From positions 1 to 6,180 of the forward strand of contig CAJXXJ010000248.1 in NCBI GenBank assembly GCA_913062745.1: a DNA stretch of 6,180 nucleotides, written 5' to 3'. How positions within the stretch are numbered: position 1 is the stretch's first letter; every line of letters starts with the position of its first letter. Both the position numbers and the translations under genes were made by a program. Of the stretch, positions 1 through 6,090 are shown piece after piece. The notes beneath the pieces were generated by a model. That model was given only the letters and a program-made list of their open reading frames with translations. It was not told the DNA's origin and searched no databases. Origin of the DNA: an uncultured Phaeodactylibacter sp. (GTDB lineage Bacteria > Bacteroidota > Bacteroidia > Chitinophagales > Saprospiraceae).

Positions 1-1086
1 TACTGCAGCATCGTACCCTTCCAGCCGCCGGTCCCGGTAGGTGAGCGAGCCGTGCAGCAGTTGCAGCCGCTCCCGCTTCTTCGGACCCATGGTGTCCCAG
101 TTGAGCCGCTTTTTAGCTACTTCCAGAGCGCGGAGGCTCACGTCCATTCCGGTGATGCGCTCCGGGAAGCGCTCTTTAAGCAGCCGGCGCAGCAATTTGC
201 CGGAGCTGCAGCCCAGGTCAAGTACGCTCCGGGCGTTTAATTGCCTGAGGGCTTCCACTACCCGCTCGTGGCGCTGCTCGTGCAGCTTGAGCGGAGCCTC
301 CAGCTCGGTTTCCTTCTCTTCCTGCTCATCCGCAGCATCCGTTGGTTCTTCTACCGGGCGGAGTTTTTCCATGGCCTGACGGGCCAGGGCGCGCTGCTTT
401 TTCAGGTAGCGCCCGGAAATAGCTGTGGCTTCCGGATGCGACTCCAGCCAGCCTTCGCCTTTGTCCAGCAGCTTATCGACTTCCTGTTCGCCCACGTAGT
501 AGTGCTTGTTGTTGTCGAGCGCAGGAATAAGCACGTAGAGGTGCTGCAAAAGCTCCTGTAGCCGGAGGGTATGAGACAGCCGAACCCGGAAGTAGGGGCT
601 TTCTCCCCATTCAGGAAAGGCCGGATCGAGCAGTGCCCCGGAGGCTGCTACCTGATACCCCAGGGGCTCAAAGTACCGGCGTATCTGTACTTCGCCGCCG
701 GGAGCACGTACGGCTGAGAGGCAGGCTTCCAGAGGTAGCGCCTGTTCCGGGAGCTCGGGGTGAGCGCTGCAATTGCCATTGAGGGCGCTGCCGTATACTT
801 TGGACAAGGCTACCGACAGAAAAGAAGAAGCGGTGTAGGGGCGGTCGTTGACGTAGTGCGACAGCTGGAAAGAGGCAGCATAGCTTTTGCCCCGGGAGCG
901 GGTCAGTGCCACCGGGTTGATATCCAGCCAGAGGGCGGCCGTGCAACGCTCTGCTGTAGCTTCCGGAAAAAACACCTGCGCTTTGCCGAAAGGCAGCTCT
1001 TTGGCCTGCACCCGGTCGGGGTGTTTGCCGAGCAGGAAGCCCAGATGACGGGCATCGGGCTGGTGGTTGGTTATGCTAAGTATCAT
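1..1086 (-). CDS. hen1: Bacterial Hen1, RNA 3'-terminal ribose 2'-O-methyltransferase (partial, C-terminus off the left edge)
   Basis: In the Pnkp/Hen1 RNA-repair system, Hen1 uses S-adenosylmethionine to 2'-O-methylate the 3' end of a cleaved RNA before Pnkp ligates it, so the repaired site resists being cut again. Its N-terminal half also activates the Pnkp ligase (family knowledge). The frame is open for all 362 codons from the ATG at 1086 to the window edge. Residues 1-240 match the Hen1 N-terminal domain: HLGFLLGKHPDRVQAKELPFG (14-34, broken here only by length) with KHPDR at 21-25, AERCTAALWLDINP (45-58), VYGSALNG (97-104) and KHYYVGEQEVDKLLDKGEGW (194-213). An acidic linker (about 246-264) leads to the methyltransferase domain, with SAM motif I VLDLGCSSGKLL (288-299) and the acidic ribose-binding position GMDVS (313-317). 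Bacterial Hen1 is usually about 460-470 residues, so roughly 100 are missing, including the metal-binding ExxEHH region that should follow the final YDAAV. No Shine-Dalgarno sequence is visible. It is divergent from the WYL regulator gene; pnkp would be expected downstream, outside the window. Confidence 0.95.
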   Translation of the reverse strand, partial: MILSITNHQPDARHLGFLLGKHPDRVQAKELPFGKAQVFFPEATAERCTAALWLDINPVALTRSRGKSYAASFQLSHYVNDRPYTASSFLSVALSKVYGSALNGNCSAHPELPEQALPLEACLSAVRAPGGEVQIRRYFEPLGYQVAASGALLDPAFPEWGESPYFRVRLSHTLRLQELLQHLYVLIPALDNNKHYYVGEQEVDKLLDKGEGWLESHPEATAISGRYLKKQRALARQAMEKLRPVEEPTDAADEQEEKETELEAPLKLHEQRHERVVEALRQLNARSVLDLGCSSGKLLRRLLKERFPERITGMDVSLRALEVAKKRLNWDTMGPKKRERLQLLHGSLTYRDRRLEGYDAAV

Positions 1087-1104
1087 AAGCTTGTATTCTG
1101 TACA

Positions 1105-1112
1105 CAAAGAAA
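1105..1112 (-). promoter_or_regulatory. Possible weak -7 element for hen1
   Basis: Read on the minus strand this is TTTCTTTG, one mismatch from the Bacteroidota -7 consensus TAnnTTTG, 18 bp upstream of the hen1 ATG. No TTTG lies 19-21 bp further upstream, so this would be a weak promoter or one that needs an activator. The position is plausible by analogy with the exact element before dapD, but the match could be chance. Confidence 0.25.
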
Positions 1113-1121
1113 AACCCGAAG

Positions 1122-1140
1122 TGCGCAGCTTATTTGCGCA
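1122..1140. promoter_or_regulatory. Paired TGCGCA motif, candidate operator between hen1 and the WYL gene
   Basis: Two copies of the self-complementary hexamer TGCGCA lie at 1122-1127 and 1135-1140, separated by 7 bp. They can be read as an inverted repeat or as direct repeats (TGCGCAG, period 13 bp). The right copy overlaps the -33 TTTG proposed for the WYL gene, and the pair lies just upstream of the weak -7 element proposed for hen1. The placement suits a regulator that acts on both genes. That the WYL protein is the binder is inference only. Confidence 0.35.
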
Positions 1141-1163
1141 GTGAAAAGAAAGCTGTATTTTTC
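1133..1163 (+). promoter_or_regulatory. Bacteroidota-type promoter for the WYL regulator gene
   Basis: TTTG at 1133-1136 and TATTTTTC at 1156-1163 are separated by 19 bp. The Bacteroidota primary sigma factor recognises TTTG, 19-21 bp, TAnnTTTG, so both boxes and the spacing fit with one mismatch in the last base. Transcription would start near 1170 and give a leader of about 20 nt before the ATG at 1192. No Shine-Dalgarno sequence precedes that ATG. Confidence 0.6.
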
Positions 1164-1191
1164 CTGTAGTTTTTAACAATCCTATTTCGCC

Positions 1192-2214
1192 ATGCCTGCA
1201 AACCGCCACGCTCTTATCCGGTACAAGACTATTGATGCCTGCCTGCGCAACCGCCACCGCCGCTGGACGCTGAATGACCTTATTGAAGCCTGTTCGGATG
1301 CACTGTACGAGTACGAGGGCGTAGACCGCATACTCAGCCGGCGCACTATTCAGGGAGACATTCAGATGATGCGCAGTGACAAGCTGGGCTACAACGCTCC
1401 CATTGTGGTGAAAGAGCGCAAGTACTACACTTATAACGACCCGGATTACTCCATCATGCAGCTGCCCATCTCTCCGCAGGGCCTGCAGCAACTACAGGAA
1501 GCGGTGCAGGTACTGAAACAGTTTCAGGGCTTTGAACAGTTCCAGCAGCTGAGCGGGCTGGTGCAGAAACTGGAAGGGCAGGTGTATGCGCAGCAGCGGC
1601 AGTCGGCTCCGGTGGTAGATTTTGAGCGCAACGACGATTTGAAGGGGCTGGAATTTCTAGACCCGCTCTACCGGGCTATCACCCAAAAGCAGGTGGTAGA
1701 GCTAACGTATCAGTCATTCAAAGCGCGGCAGGCCGGCAGCTTTCTCTTCCATGCCTGCCTGCTGAAAGAGTACAACAACCGCTGGTTTGTGCTGGGGCGC
1801 CGCAATACAGGAAATACGATTTTCACCCTGGCCCTGGACCGGATACAACAGCTGTTGCCCCGTCCGGAAGAGCGGTATACCCCCCCCGACTTTGATGCCA
1901 ACAGCTACTTCCGGGATGTGATTGGCGTGACGGTGCAGGGTAAGACACGCCCCCGCCGGGTACGTATCCGGGTCAACCGCAAAAATGCGCCCTACCTGCT
2001 GACTAAGCCATTGCATCACTCGCAACAGGTACTGGAGCACAATCACGACGGGGCAGTGGTGGAGCTGCTGGTACAACACAACCTGGAGCTGGAAAGCCGG
2101 CTGCTGGCGTACGGCGAGGGTATAGAGGTGCTTGCTCCTGCCCGCTTACGCAAGCGCATCGCTCAGCGGGCAAAGTGGATGGCAGGGCGGTACGAAGGCG
2201 GACAGGAAGGGTAG
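1192..2214 (+). CDS. WYL-domain transcriptional regulator
   Basis: This is a 340-residue DNA-binding regulator with the standard HTH-WYL-WCX layout. Residues about 6-65 form a winged helix-turn-helix (RWTLNDLIEAC at 24-34, then ILSRRTIQGDIQMMRS at 47-62, the likely recognition helix). A Gln-rich helical connector spans about 97-137. The WYL domain (about 148-225) has VVELTYQSF (168-176), FHACLLKEYNNRWFVLG (186-202) and TLALDRI (212-218); the signature W-Y-L appears here as WFVL. The WCX extension (about 252-325) begins after the basic KTRPRRVRIRV. WYL domains are known in other families to sense nucleic acid or nucleotide ligands and to control DNA-damage, phage-defence and CRISPR genes. The ligand here is unknown. 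Because it is divergent from hen1 it probably controls that gene, itself, or both (inference). The gene ends in tandem stops TAG TAA and contains a run of eight C at 1880-1887. Confidence 0.93.
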   Translation: MPANRHALIRYKTIDACLRNRHRRWTLNDLIEACSDALYEYEGVDRILSRRTIQGDIQMMRSDKLGYNAPIVVKERKYYTYNDPDYSIMQLPISPQGLQQLQEAVQVLKQFQGFEQFQQLSGLVQKLEGQVYAQQRQSAPVVDFERNDDLKGLEFLDPLYRAITQKQVVELTYQSFKARQAGSFLFHACLLKEYNNRWFVLGRRNTGNTIFTLALDRIQQLLPRPEERYTPPDFDANSYFRDVIGVTVQGKTRPRRVRIRVNRKNAPYLLTKPLHHSQQVLEHNHDGAVVELLVQHNLELESRLLAYGEGIEVLAPARLRKRIAQRAKWMAGRYEGGQEG

Positions 2215-2562
2215 TAAAACCAGCAGTTCTGCAAGTCGGAAGCCATTTTGGACTTTTCCCGCGGTTTGGCTTGCGCCGTAATGCCTTTAATGCGTATTTT
2301 GCGCTGTCAAAGGAGAATTTCCGAGTTGAGAAATGTGCGGCAGTTAAGTTTTGATGCCAAATCCTCCATGAATCGATTACTTAGAGCCTTCTCGCTGTCT
2401 CCCAGCCACCCATTTATTTAAATCCTCGATATGATGATCCCCCCAGGGATAATTTTTTGTAAGCGGCCCGGCGGAGGCATGTACCGGAAGGAAGGTATCT
2501 GCATCGGTGGGTAACGCCAAAAACACGATTGTGGGTTTGTTCCATTACAATGCGGTGATACT
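2215..2562. other. 348-bp intergenic region without a convincing gene
   Basis: This lies between the WYL gene and the histidine kinase gene, both on the plus strand. It is visibly more AT-rich than its flanks and has stops in most frames. Two short open frames exist: a 46-codon ATG frame on the plus strand (2281-2421) and a 55-codon frame without an ATG on the minus strand (2377-2544). Neither resembles a family I recognise. I see no strong hairpin followed by a T run that would terminate the WYL transcript; AAGTC (2233-2237) pairs with GACTT (2250-2255 area) only over 5 bp. I also see no exact TAnnTTTG promoter for the kinase gene. Loose variants are TAAGTTTTG at 2345-2353 and TAATTTTTTG at 2450-2459, both with wrong internal spacing and no matching -33 box. 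Confidence 0.6.
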
Positions 2563-4596
2563 ATGTTGCGAAAAACTATAACTCTTAGTCTGCTGTACAT
2601 CGCTGCTGTTTGTGGCGCTCAGGAGCAGTCAGCTGATACCCTCAGACAAAGAATAGAGCGTGCCTCTTCTAATACGGAAAAAACGGAAGCACTGCTGCAG
2701 GCGGCCGAAGCCCAGTTACAGGAGGACAATAACCGGGCAATTGAGTATGCGCAGCAGGCGTTGGCGCTGGCGCGAAAAGAGCAGCGGCAGGACTTACAAC
2801 AACAGGCCTATCATTGGTTGCAGGAGGCATCAATTTATAAGAATGAATTTGAAAAAGGGCTGCTTTACAATGATACGGTGCAGGAACTGGCCACTGCCCT
2901 GAACGATTATTCAACATTGGCCTGGGCACACCGCTCAAGAGGGCATATTTATTTGATACAGGGTAAATACGTGGAGGCGTACGAAGAGCTGATCAATGGC
3001 TTAGAGATTAACCGGAAAGCTGCTAATCCTGAGGCAGGCGCCAGCCTCCAATTAACATTAGCTGATGTACTTGCCAATCTTCGGGAATACGAACAGGTGG
3101 ATTCGCTCTACCGAACCGCAATCAACCACTTCCGGGCCTCAGGCGACTTTGACCGGGGAGTGATTTTTGGCCTGCTGCACTACGGGATAAGCTTGCAGAA
3201 ACAGGGAAAGGAGTTTAAGGCTTTGGAAGCCTTCCGGGAAGGCCACGCCCTTGCACTAAAAAAAGGTGACACGGAGGGGGTTTTTGCAGCTTCGCTCAAC
3301 CTGGGCTGGGCTTACGCCAGCGTAGGCCAGGCCGACAGCGCTGCCTACTACTGCGGCCGAGGACTGGAGTCGGCAACCCGGAAAAAAGACTTGTATGCAA
3401 AAGCACACTGTTATAAGTGTATTGGCTACAACAAAATGAAGCAGGGAAAACTTGCAGAGGCTGAGCCGGACTTGCTCAGCGCCAGCGAGCTCTACAACCG
3501 TATGGGGATGATGGAGGAAAAAAAGGACCTGTTCAGCTATCTCTCGCTGCTGTACGAGCGGCAGGGTGCGCATGAGGAAGCGCTCCGTTATCATCAGCAG
3601 TTTAAAGCGGTAAGCGACTCCATATTCAATTTGCAAAAATCCCGGCAGCTCGCACTGTTACAAACGCAGTACCGGATCGCCGAGAAGGAACGCATCAATG
3701 CACAGCTGCAGGAAGAACTTGAGCTGCAGAATCAGCTCAGCCGGCTCTATGGCGTACTGGGTTTGCTGGCTTTGGGTCTGCTCGTTGCCGCTTATTACCT
3801 CTACCGCAGCAAGAGCAGAAACAACCTGCGGCTGGAAAGAGAAGTGGCTCAACGTACCGCAGCGCTGAGTGCATCTAACCAGAACCTGCAGTATGCCAAT
3901 CAGCAGCTCAGGGAGTTTTCCTACATCACATCACATGACATGAAGGAGCCCATCCGAAATATCAACCGTTTCGCCACACTGGTAAGCCGGCGGCTGTCCA
4001 ACGGAGATACAGAAGGATTGGACGAGTTCATGGGCTACATTTCCAAAGGAGCTTTGCAACTGGACAACCTGGTGAAGGACGTATATAGCTTCACCCGCCT
4101 CGACGAAATAAACCTCCGCTACACTACCTTTCGGCTGAGCGAAGTAATGGAGGCAGTGGAAGCTGACCTCCTTGTGGTCAAAGCAGAAAAAGCGGCGGTG
4201 CTAACCTACGAAGATCAGCGGCTATGCATACCCTATGAAGCCCTCAGAGTAATTCTGAAAAATTTGGTGGAAAACGCCTGGAAGTACAACGAGCAGGATG
4301 TTGCCCGGGTGGAAGTTAATTGTACAGAAACCCTGACTCACTACTCCTTCAGAGTGGCTGATAATGGCATTGGCATACCTGAGGAATACCGTGACTATGT
4401 ATTCAATATGTTCAAGCGCCTGCACAGCCGGGACAAGTACAGCGGGAGTGGCCTGGGGCTCTCTATCGTGAAGCGGGTTGTACAAAGGATCGAGGGCGAG
4501 ATACACCTGGAGAGCCCGGGTATTGGCAACACCGGCACAGTAGTGGCTTTTTCGATTCCCAAAAAGCAGGCACCGGCAGAGGAGCAACTTGCTTAA
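2563..4596 (+). CDS. Sensor histidine kinase with periplasmic TPR domain
   Basis: This 677-residue membrane sensor should autophosphorylate and pass phosphate to a response regulator. An N-terminal signal peptide covers residues 1-19 (hydrophobic core LSLLYIAAV, likely cut after CGA). TPR-like helical pairs follow at about 46-71, 121-149, 162-190, 201-231, 241-271, 279-310 and 323-350, with canonical positions such as GKYVEAYEELINGLEI. A charged coiled coil (about 355-393) leads to the single membrane segment YGVLGLLALGLLVAAYYLY (396-414). The cytoplasmic part has a second short coiled coil (about 420-450) and the dimerisation/phosphoacceptor box SYITSHDMKEP with His458. The ATPase domain carries the N box NLVENAWKYN (567-576), G1 DNGIGIP (600-606), the segment FNMFKRLH (614-621) and G2 GSGLGLSIV (628-636). 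All catalytic motifs are present, so the kinase should be active. The phosphoacceptor region resembles phytochrome-type kinases. No receiver domain or response regulator is adjacent. The ATG at 2563 is preferred because the signal peptide begins there; no Shine-Dalgarno sequence is visible. Ligand unknown. Confidence 0.95.
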   Translation: MLRKTITLSLLYIAAVCGAQEQSADTLRQRIERASSNTEKTEALLQAAEAQLQEDNNRAIEYAQQALALARKEQRQDLQQQAYHWLQEASIYKNEFEKGLLYNDTVQELATALNDYSTLAWAHRSRGHIYLIQGKYVEAYEELINGLEINRKAANPEAGASLQLTLADVLANLREYEQVDSLYRTAINHFRASGDFDRGVIFGLLHYGISLQKQGKEFKALEAFREGHALALKKGDTEGVFAASLNLGWAYASVGQADSAAYYCGRGLESATRKKDLYAKAHCYKCIGYNKMKQGKLAEAEPDLLSASELYNRMGMMEEKKDLFSYLSLLYERQGAHEEALRYHQQFKAVSDSIFNLQKSRQLALLQTQYRIAEKERINAQLQEELELQNQLSRLYGVLGLLALGLLVAAYYLYRSKSRNNLRLEREVAQRTAALSASNQNLQYANQQLREFSYITSHDMKEPIRNINRFATLVSRRLSNGDTEGLDEFMGYISKGALQLDNLVKDVYSFTRLDEINLRYTTFRLSEVMEAVEADLLVVKAEKAAVLTYEDQRLCIPYEALRVILKNLVENAWKYNEQDVARVEVNCTETLTHYSFRVADNGIGIPEEYRDYVFNMFKRLHSRDKYSGSGLGLSIVKRVVQRIEGEIHLESPGIGNTGTVVAFSIPKKQAPAEEQLA

Positions 4597-4605
4597 CCCC
4601 CTGCA

Positions 4606-5220
4606 CTAACCGTTATACCGGCTCATCGCATGCTGCAGCCCGATAGCCCCAAAGGCTATGCAGGCATCAGCCGCCCGCTTGATGATGTCAGGCAATTCTT
4701 CCTGTTGCTCAGAGGACCATTCGCCCAGCACATAATCTACCTGCTGCCCCTGATGATAATCATTGCCGATGCCGATGCGCAGGCGGGCGTAGTTATTTCC
4801 CCCCGTCACCTGATCGATATCTTTCAGCCCGTTGTGGCCGCCATCGCTGCCCTTTCCGCGCAGGCGTATTTTGCCAAAGTCAAGGTTTAGGTCATCGATG
4901 ACTACTAACAGGCGGTTCTTGTCGATCTTTTCCTTTTGCATCCAGTAGTGGACGGCTTTGCCGCTGCGGTTCATGTAGGTGGAGGGCTTGAGCAAAACGA
5001 AGGTGCGCCCCCGCTGCCTGATGGTCGCCACATCGCCCAGTTTTTCGGTCGACCATTCGCCGCCGTGCTTCTCAGCCAGGGCATCCACCACGTCGAAGCC
5101 GATGTTGTGCCGGGTATTATCGTACTTGGCCCCGATATTGCCGAGGCCCGCAATCAGGTATTTCATTGGATCTGCTTCCGTTGTATCTTCCTTGCGGAAA
5201 AGCCTGAAGAGCCAGTTCAT
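4606..5220 (-). CDS. pth: Peptidyl-tRNA hydrolase (Pth)
   Basis: Pth cleaves the ester bond of peptidyl-tRNAs released from stalled ribosomes and so recycles tRNA in the cytoplasm. The 204-residue frame carries the family motifs. Counted from an internal Met (residue 19, codon at 5166-5164), they fall close to E. coli numbering: GLGN with N10, NTRHNIGF with catalytic His20, KPSTYMNRSG with N66, VVIDDLNLDFG with D91, and DGGHNGLKDI with N112. From that Met the protein has 186 residues, close to the usual 185-195. GGAAG ends 8 nt before it, so 5166 may be the true start. The longer form begins 2 bp after the dapD stop and adds 18 residues, MNWLFRLFRK followed by an acidic stretch, which could form an amphipathic helix. 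Tight spacing suggests co-transcription and perhaps translational coupling with dapD. It converges on the kinase gene with 9 bp between the stops. Confidence 0.96.
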   Translation of the reverse strand: MNWLFRLFRKEDTTEADPMKYLIAGLGNIGAKYDNTRHNIGFDVVDALAEKHGGEWSTEKLGDVATIRQRGRTFVLLKPSTYMNRSGKAVHYWMQKEKIDKNRLLVVIDDLNLDFGKIRLRGKGSDGGHNGLKDIDQVTGGNNYARLRIGIGNDYHQGQQVDYVLGEWSSEQQEELPDIIKRAADACIAFGAIGLQHAMSRYNG

Positions 5221-5222
5221 AG

Positions 5223-6041
5223 CTATACGGCTACGCTGAACTCCCGCAGGGCGTCATTCAGAGAAGTTTTCTTATCTGTACTCGGTTTGCGCTGACCAAT
5301 AATCAGTGCGCAGGCGACCTGATAGGTGCCCGCCGGGAATTCCTTGGAGTACGTGCCCGGCACCACTACAGAATTGGCCGGTACGCGCCCTTTGTAAGTT
5401 ACCGGCTCTGCTCCTGTCACATCAATGATGCGGGTAGATTGAGTAAGCACCACATTTGCGCCCAGCACGGCTTCTTTTTCCACGCGCACGCCTTCGACTA
5501 CGATGCTGCGCGAACCGATAAAGCAGTTATCCTCTATTATAGTCGGCGTAGCCTGCAGAGGTTCCAGTACGCCGCCTATGCCTACGCCGCCGCTCAGATG
5601 TACGTTGCGGCCAATCTGAGCGCAGGAGCCCACAGTAGCCCAGGTATCCACCATCGTTCCGCTGCCGACCCAGGCACCGAGATTGACGTAGCTAGGCATC
5701 ATGATGACGCCTTCTTCCAGGTAGGCGCCGTAGCGGGCGATCGCGTGCGGCACTACCCGCACACCCATTTCTTTGTAGTTCTTTTTGAGCGGAATCTTGT
5801 CGTGAAATTCAAATGGCCCCACTTCTATGGTCTCCATTTGCGCCAGCGGGAAGTACAGCACCACGGCTTTTTTGACCCAGGCATTGACTTTCCATTCGCC
5901 GTCCTCTGTGGGCTCGGCTACGCGGAGCTTACCCTGGTCGAGCTGCTCCATCACGTGGTAAATGGCTTCCTGTACCGGCTTTTCCTTGAGCTGGGAGCGG
6001 TCTTCCCAGGCGTTATCGATGAGTTGTTGCAGATTTTCCAT
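5223..6041 (-). CDS. dapD: 2,3,4,5-tetrahydropyridine-2,6-dicarboxylate N-succinyltransferase (DapD)
   Basis: DapD transfers succinyl from succinyl-CoA to tetrahydrodipicolinate in the succinylase branch of the lysine/meso-diaminopimelate pathway, which feeds protein and peptidoglycan synthesis; it is a cytoplasmic trimer. The 272-residue length matches the family (E. coli 274). The helical N-terminal domain covers about 1-100. A left-handed beta-helix of hexapeptide repeats follows (about 100-225), containing the near-invariant GTMVDTWATVGSCAQIGRN (128-146), HLSGGVGIGGVLEP (148-161) and EDNCFIGSRSIVVEGV (170-185), then STRIID and GRVPANSVVVPG. The C-terminal tail after about 240 differs from proteobacterial versions, as expected for another phylum. 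The ATG at 6041 gives a full-length N-terminus and lies 19 bp after an exact -7 promoter element. It indicates that this organism makes diaminopimelate by succinylation, not by the DapL or Ddh shortcut, unless those coexist elsewhere. It is followed by pth after 2 bp. Confidence 0.98.
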   Translation of the reverse strand: MENLQQLIDNAWEDRSQLKEKPVQEAIYHVMEQLDQGKLRVAEPTEDGEWKVNAWVKKAVVLYFPLAQMETIEVGPFEFHDKIPLKKNYKEMGVRVVPHAIARYGAYLEEGVIMMPSYVNLGAWVGSGTMVDTWATVGSCAQIGRNVHLSGGVGIGGVLEPLQATPTIIEDNCFIGSRSIVVEGVRVEKEAVLGANVVLTQSTRIIDVTGAEPVTYKGRVPANSVVVPGTYSKEFPAGTYQVACALIIGQRKPSTDKKTSLNDALREFSVAV

Positions 6042-6060
6042 ATCGGGATGTTTGAGGGCG

Positions 6061-6068
6061 CAAAGGTA
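6061..6068 (-). promoter_or_regulatory. -7 promoter element for dapD-pth
   Basis: Read on the minus strand this is TACCTTTG, an exact match to the Bacteroidota -7 consensus TAnnTTTG, 19 bp upstream of the dapD ATG. The predicted leader is therefore very short, about a dozen nucleotides. No clear TTTG occurs 19-21 bp upstream (the -33 zone reads as GC-rich). The element lies between the dapD start and the stop of the upstream gene, so it would let dapD-pth be transcribed independently of that gene. Confidence 0.6.
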
Positions 6069-6090
6069 AGGAATTCTTGGGGGAGGGGCG

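Noticed and set aside
41..561. Three open frames on the plus strand at the left end (41-379, 52-240, 241-561)
   Set aside because: They lie antisense to the hen1 frame, have low-complexity Ser/Arg/Leu composition and no recognisable motifs, while the minus-strand Hen1 frame is continuous and motif-rich.
668..1176. Overlapping open frames at 668-946 (minus) and 760-1176 (plus)
   Set aside because: Both are alternative-frame shadows of hen1, and the plus frame also runs through the divergent promoter region.
2233..2256. Possible terminator hairpin after the WYL gene (AAGTC pairing with GACTT, then a short T tract)
   Set aside because: Only about 5 bp of stem with a 12-nt loop, too weak to call an intrinsic terminator.
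2281..2421. 46-codon ATG frame on the plus strand in the intergenic region
   Set aside because: Short, basic and serine-rich, with no recognised family, no good promoter and no start-site signal. Not enough to call a gene.
2418..2600. 60-codon minus-strand frame overlapping the kinase start
   Set aside because: It overlaps the signal-peptide coding region of the kinase and competes with another minus frame in the same stretch; no family resemblance.
4222..4587. 121-codon minus-strand frame inside the kinase gene
   Set aside because: Antisense to the kinase ATPase domain, whose N, G1 and G2 boxes are intact on the plus strand.
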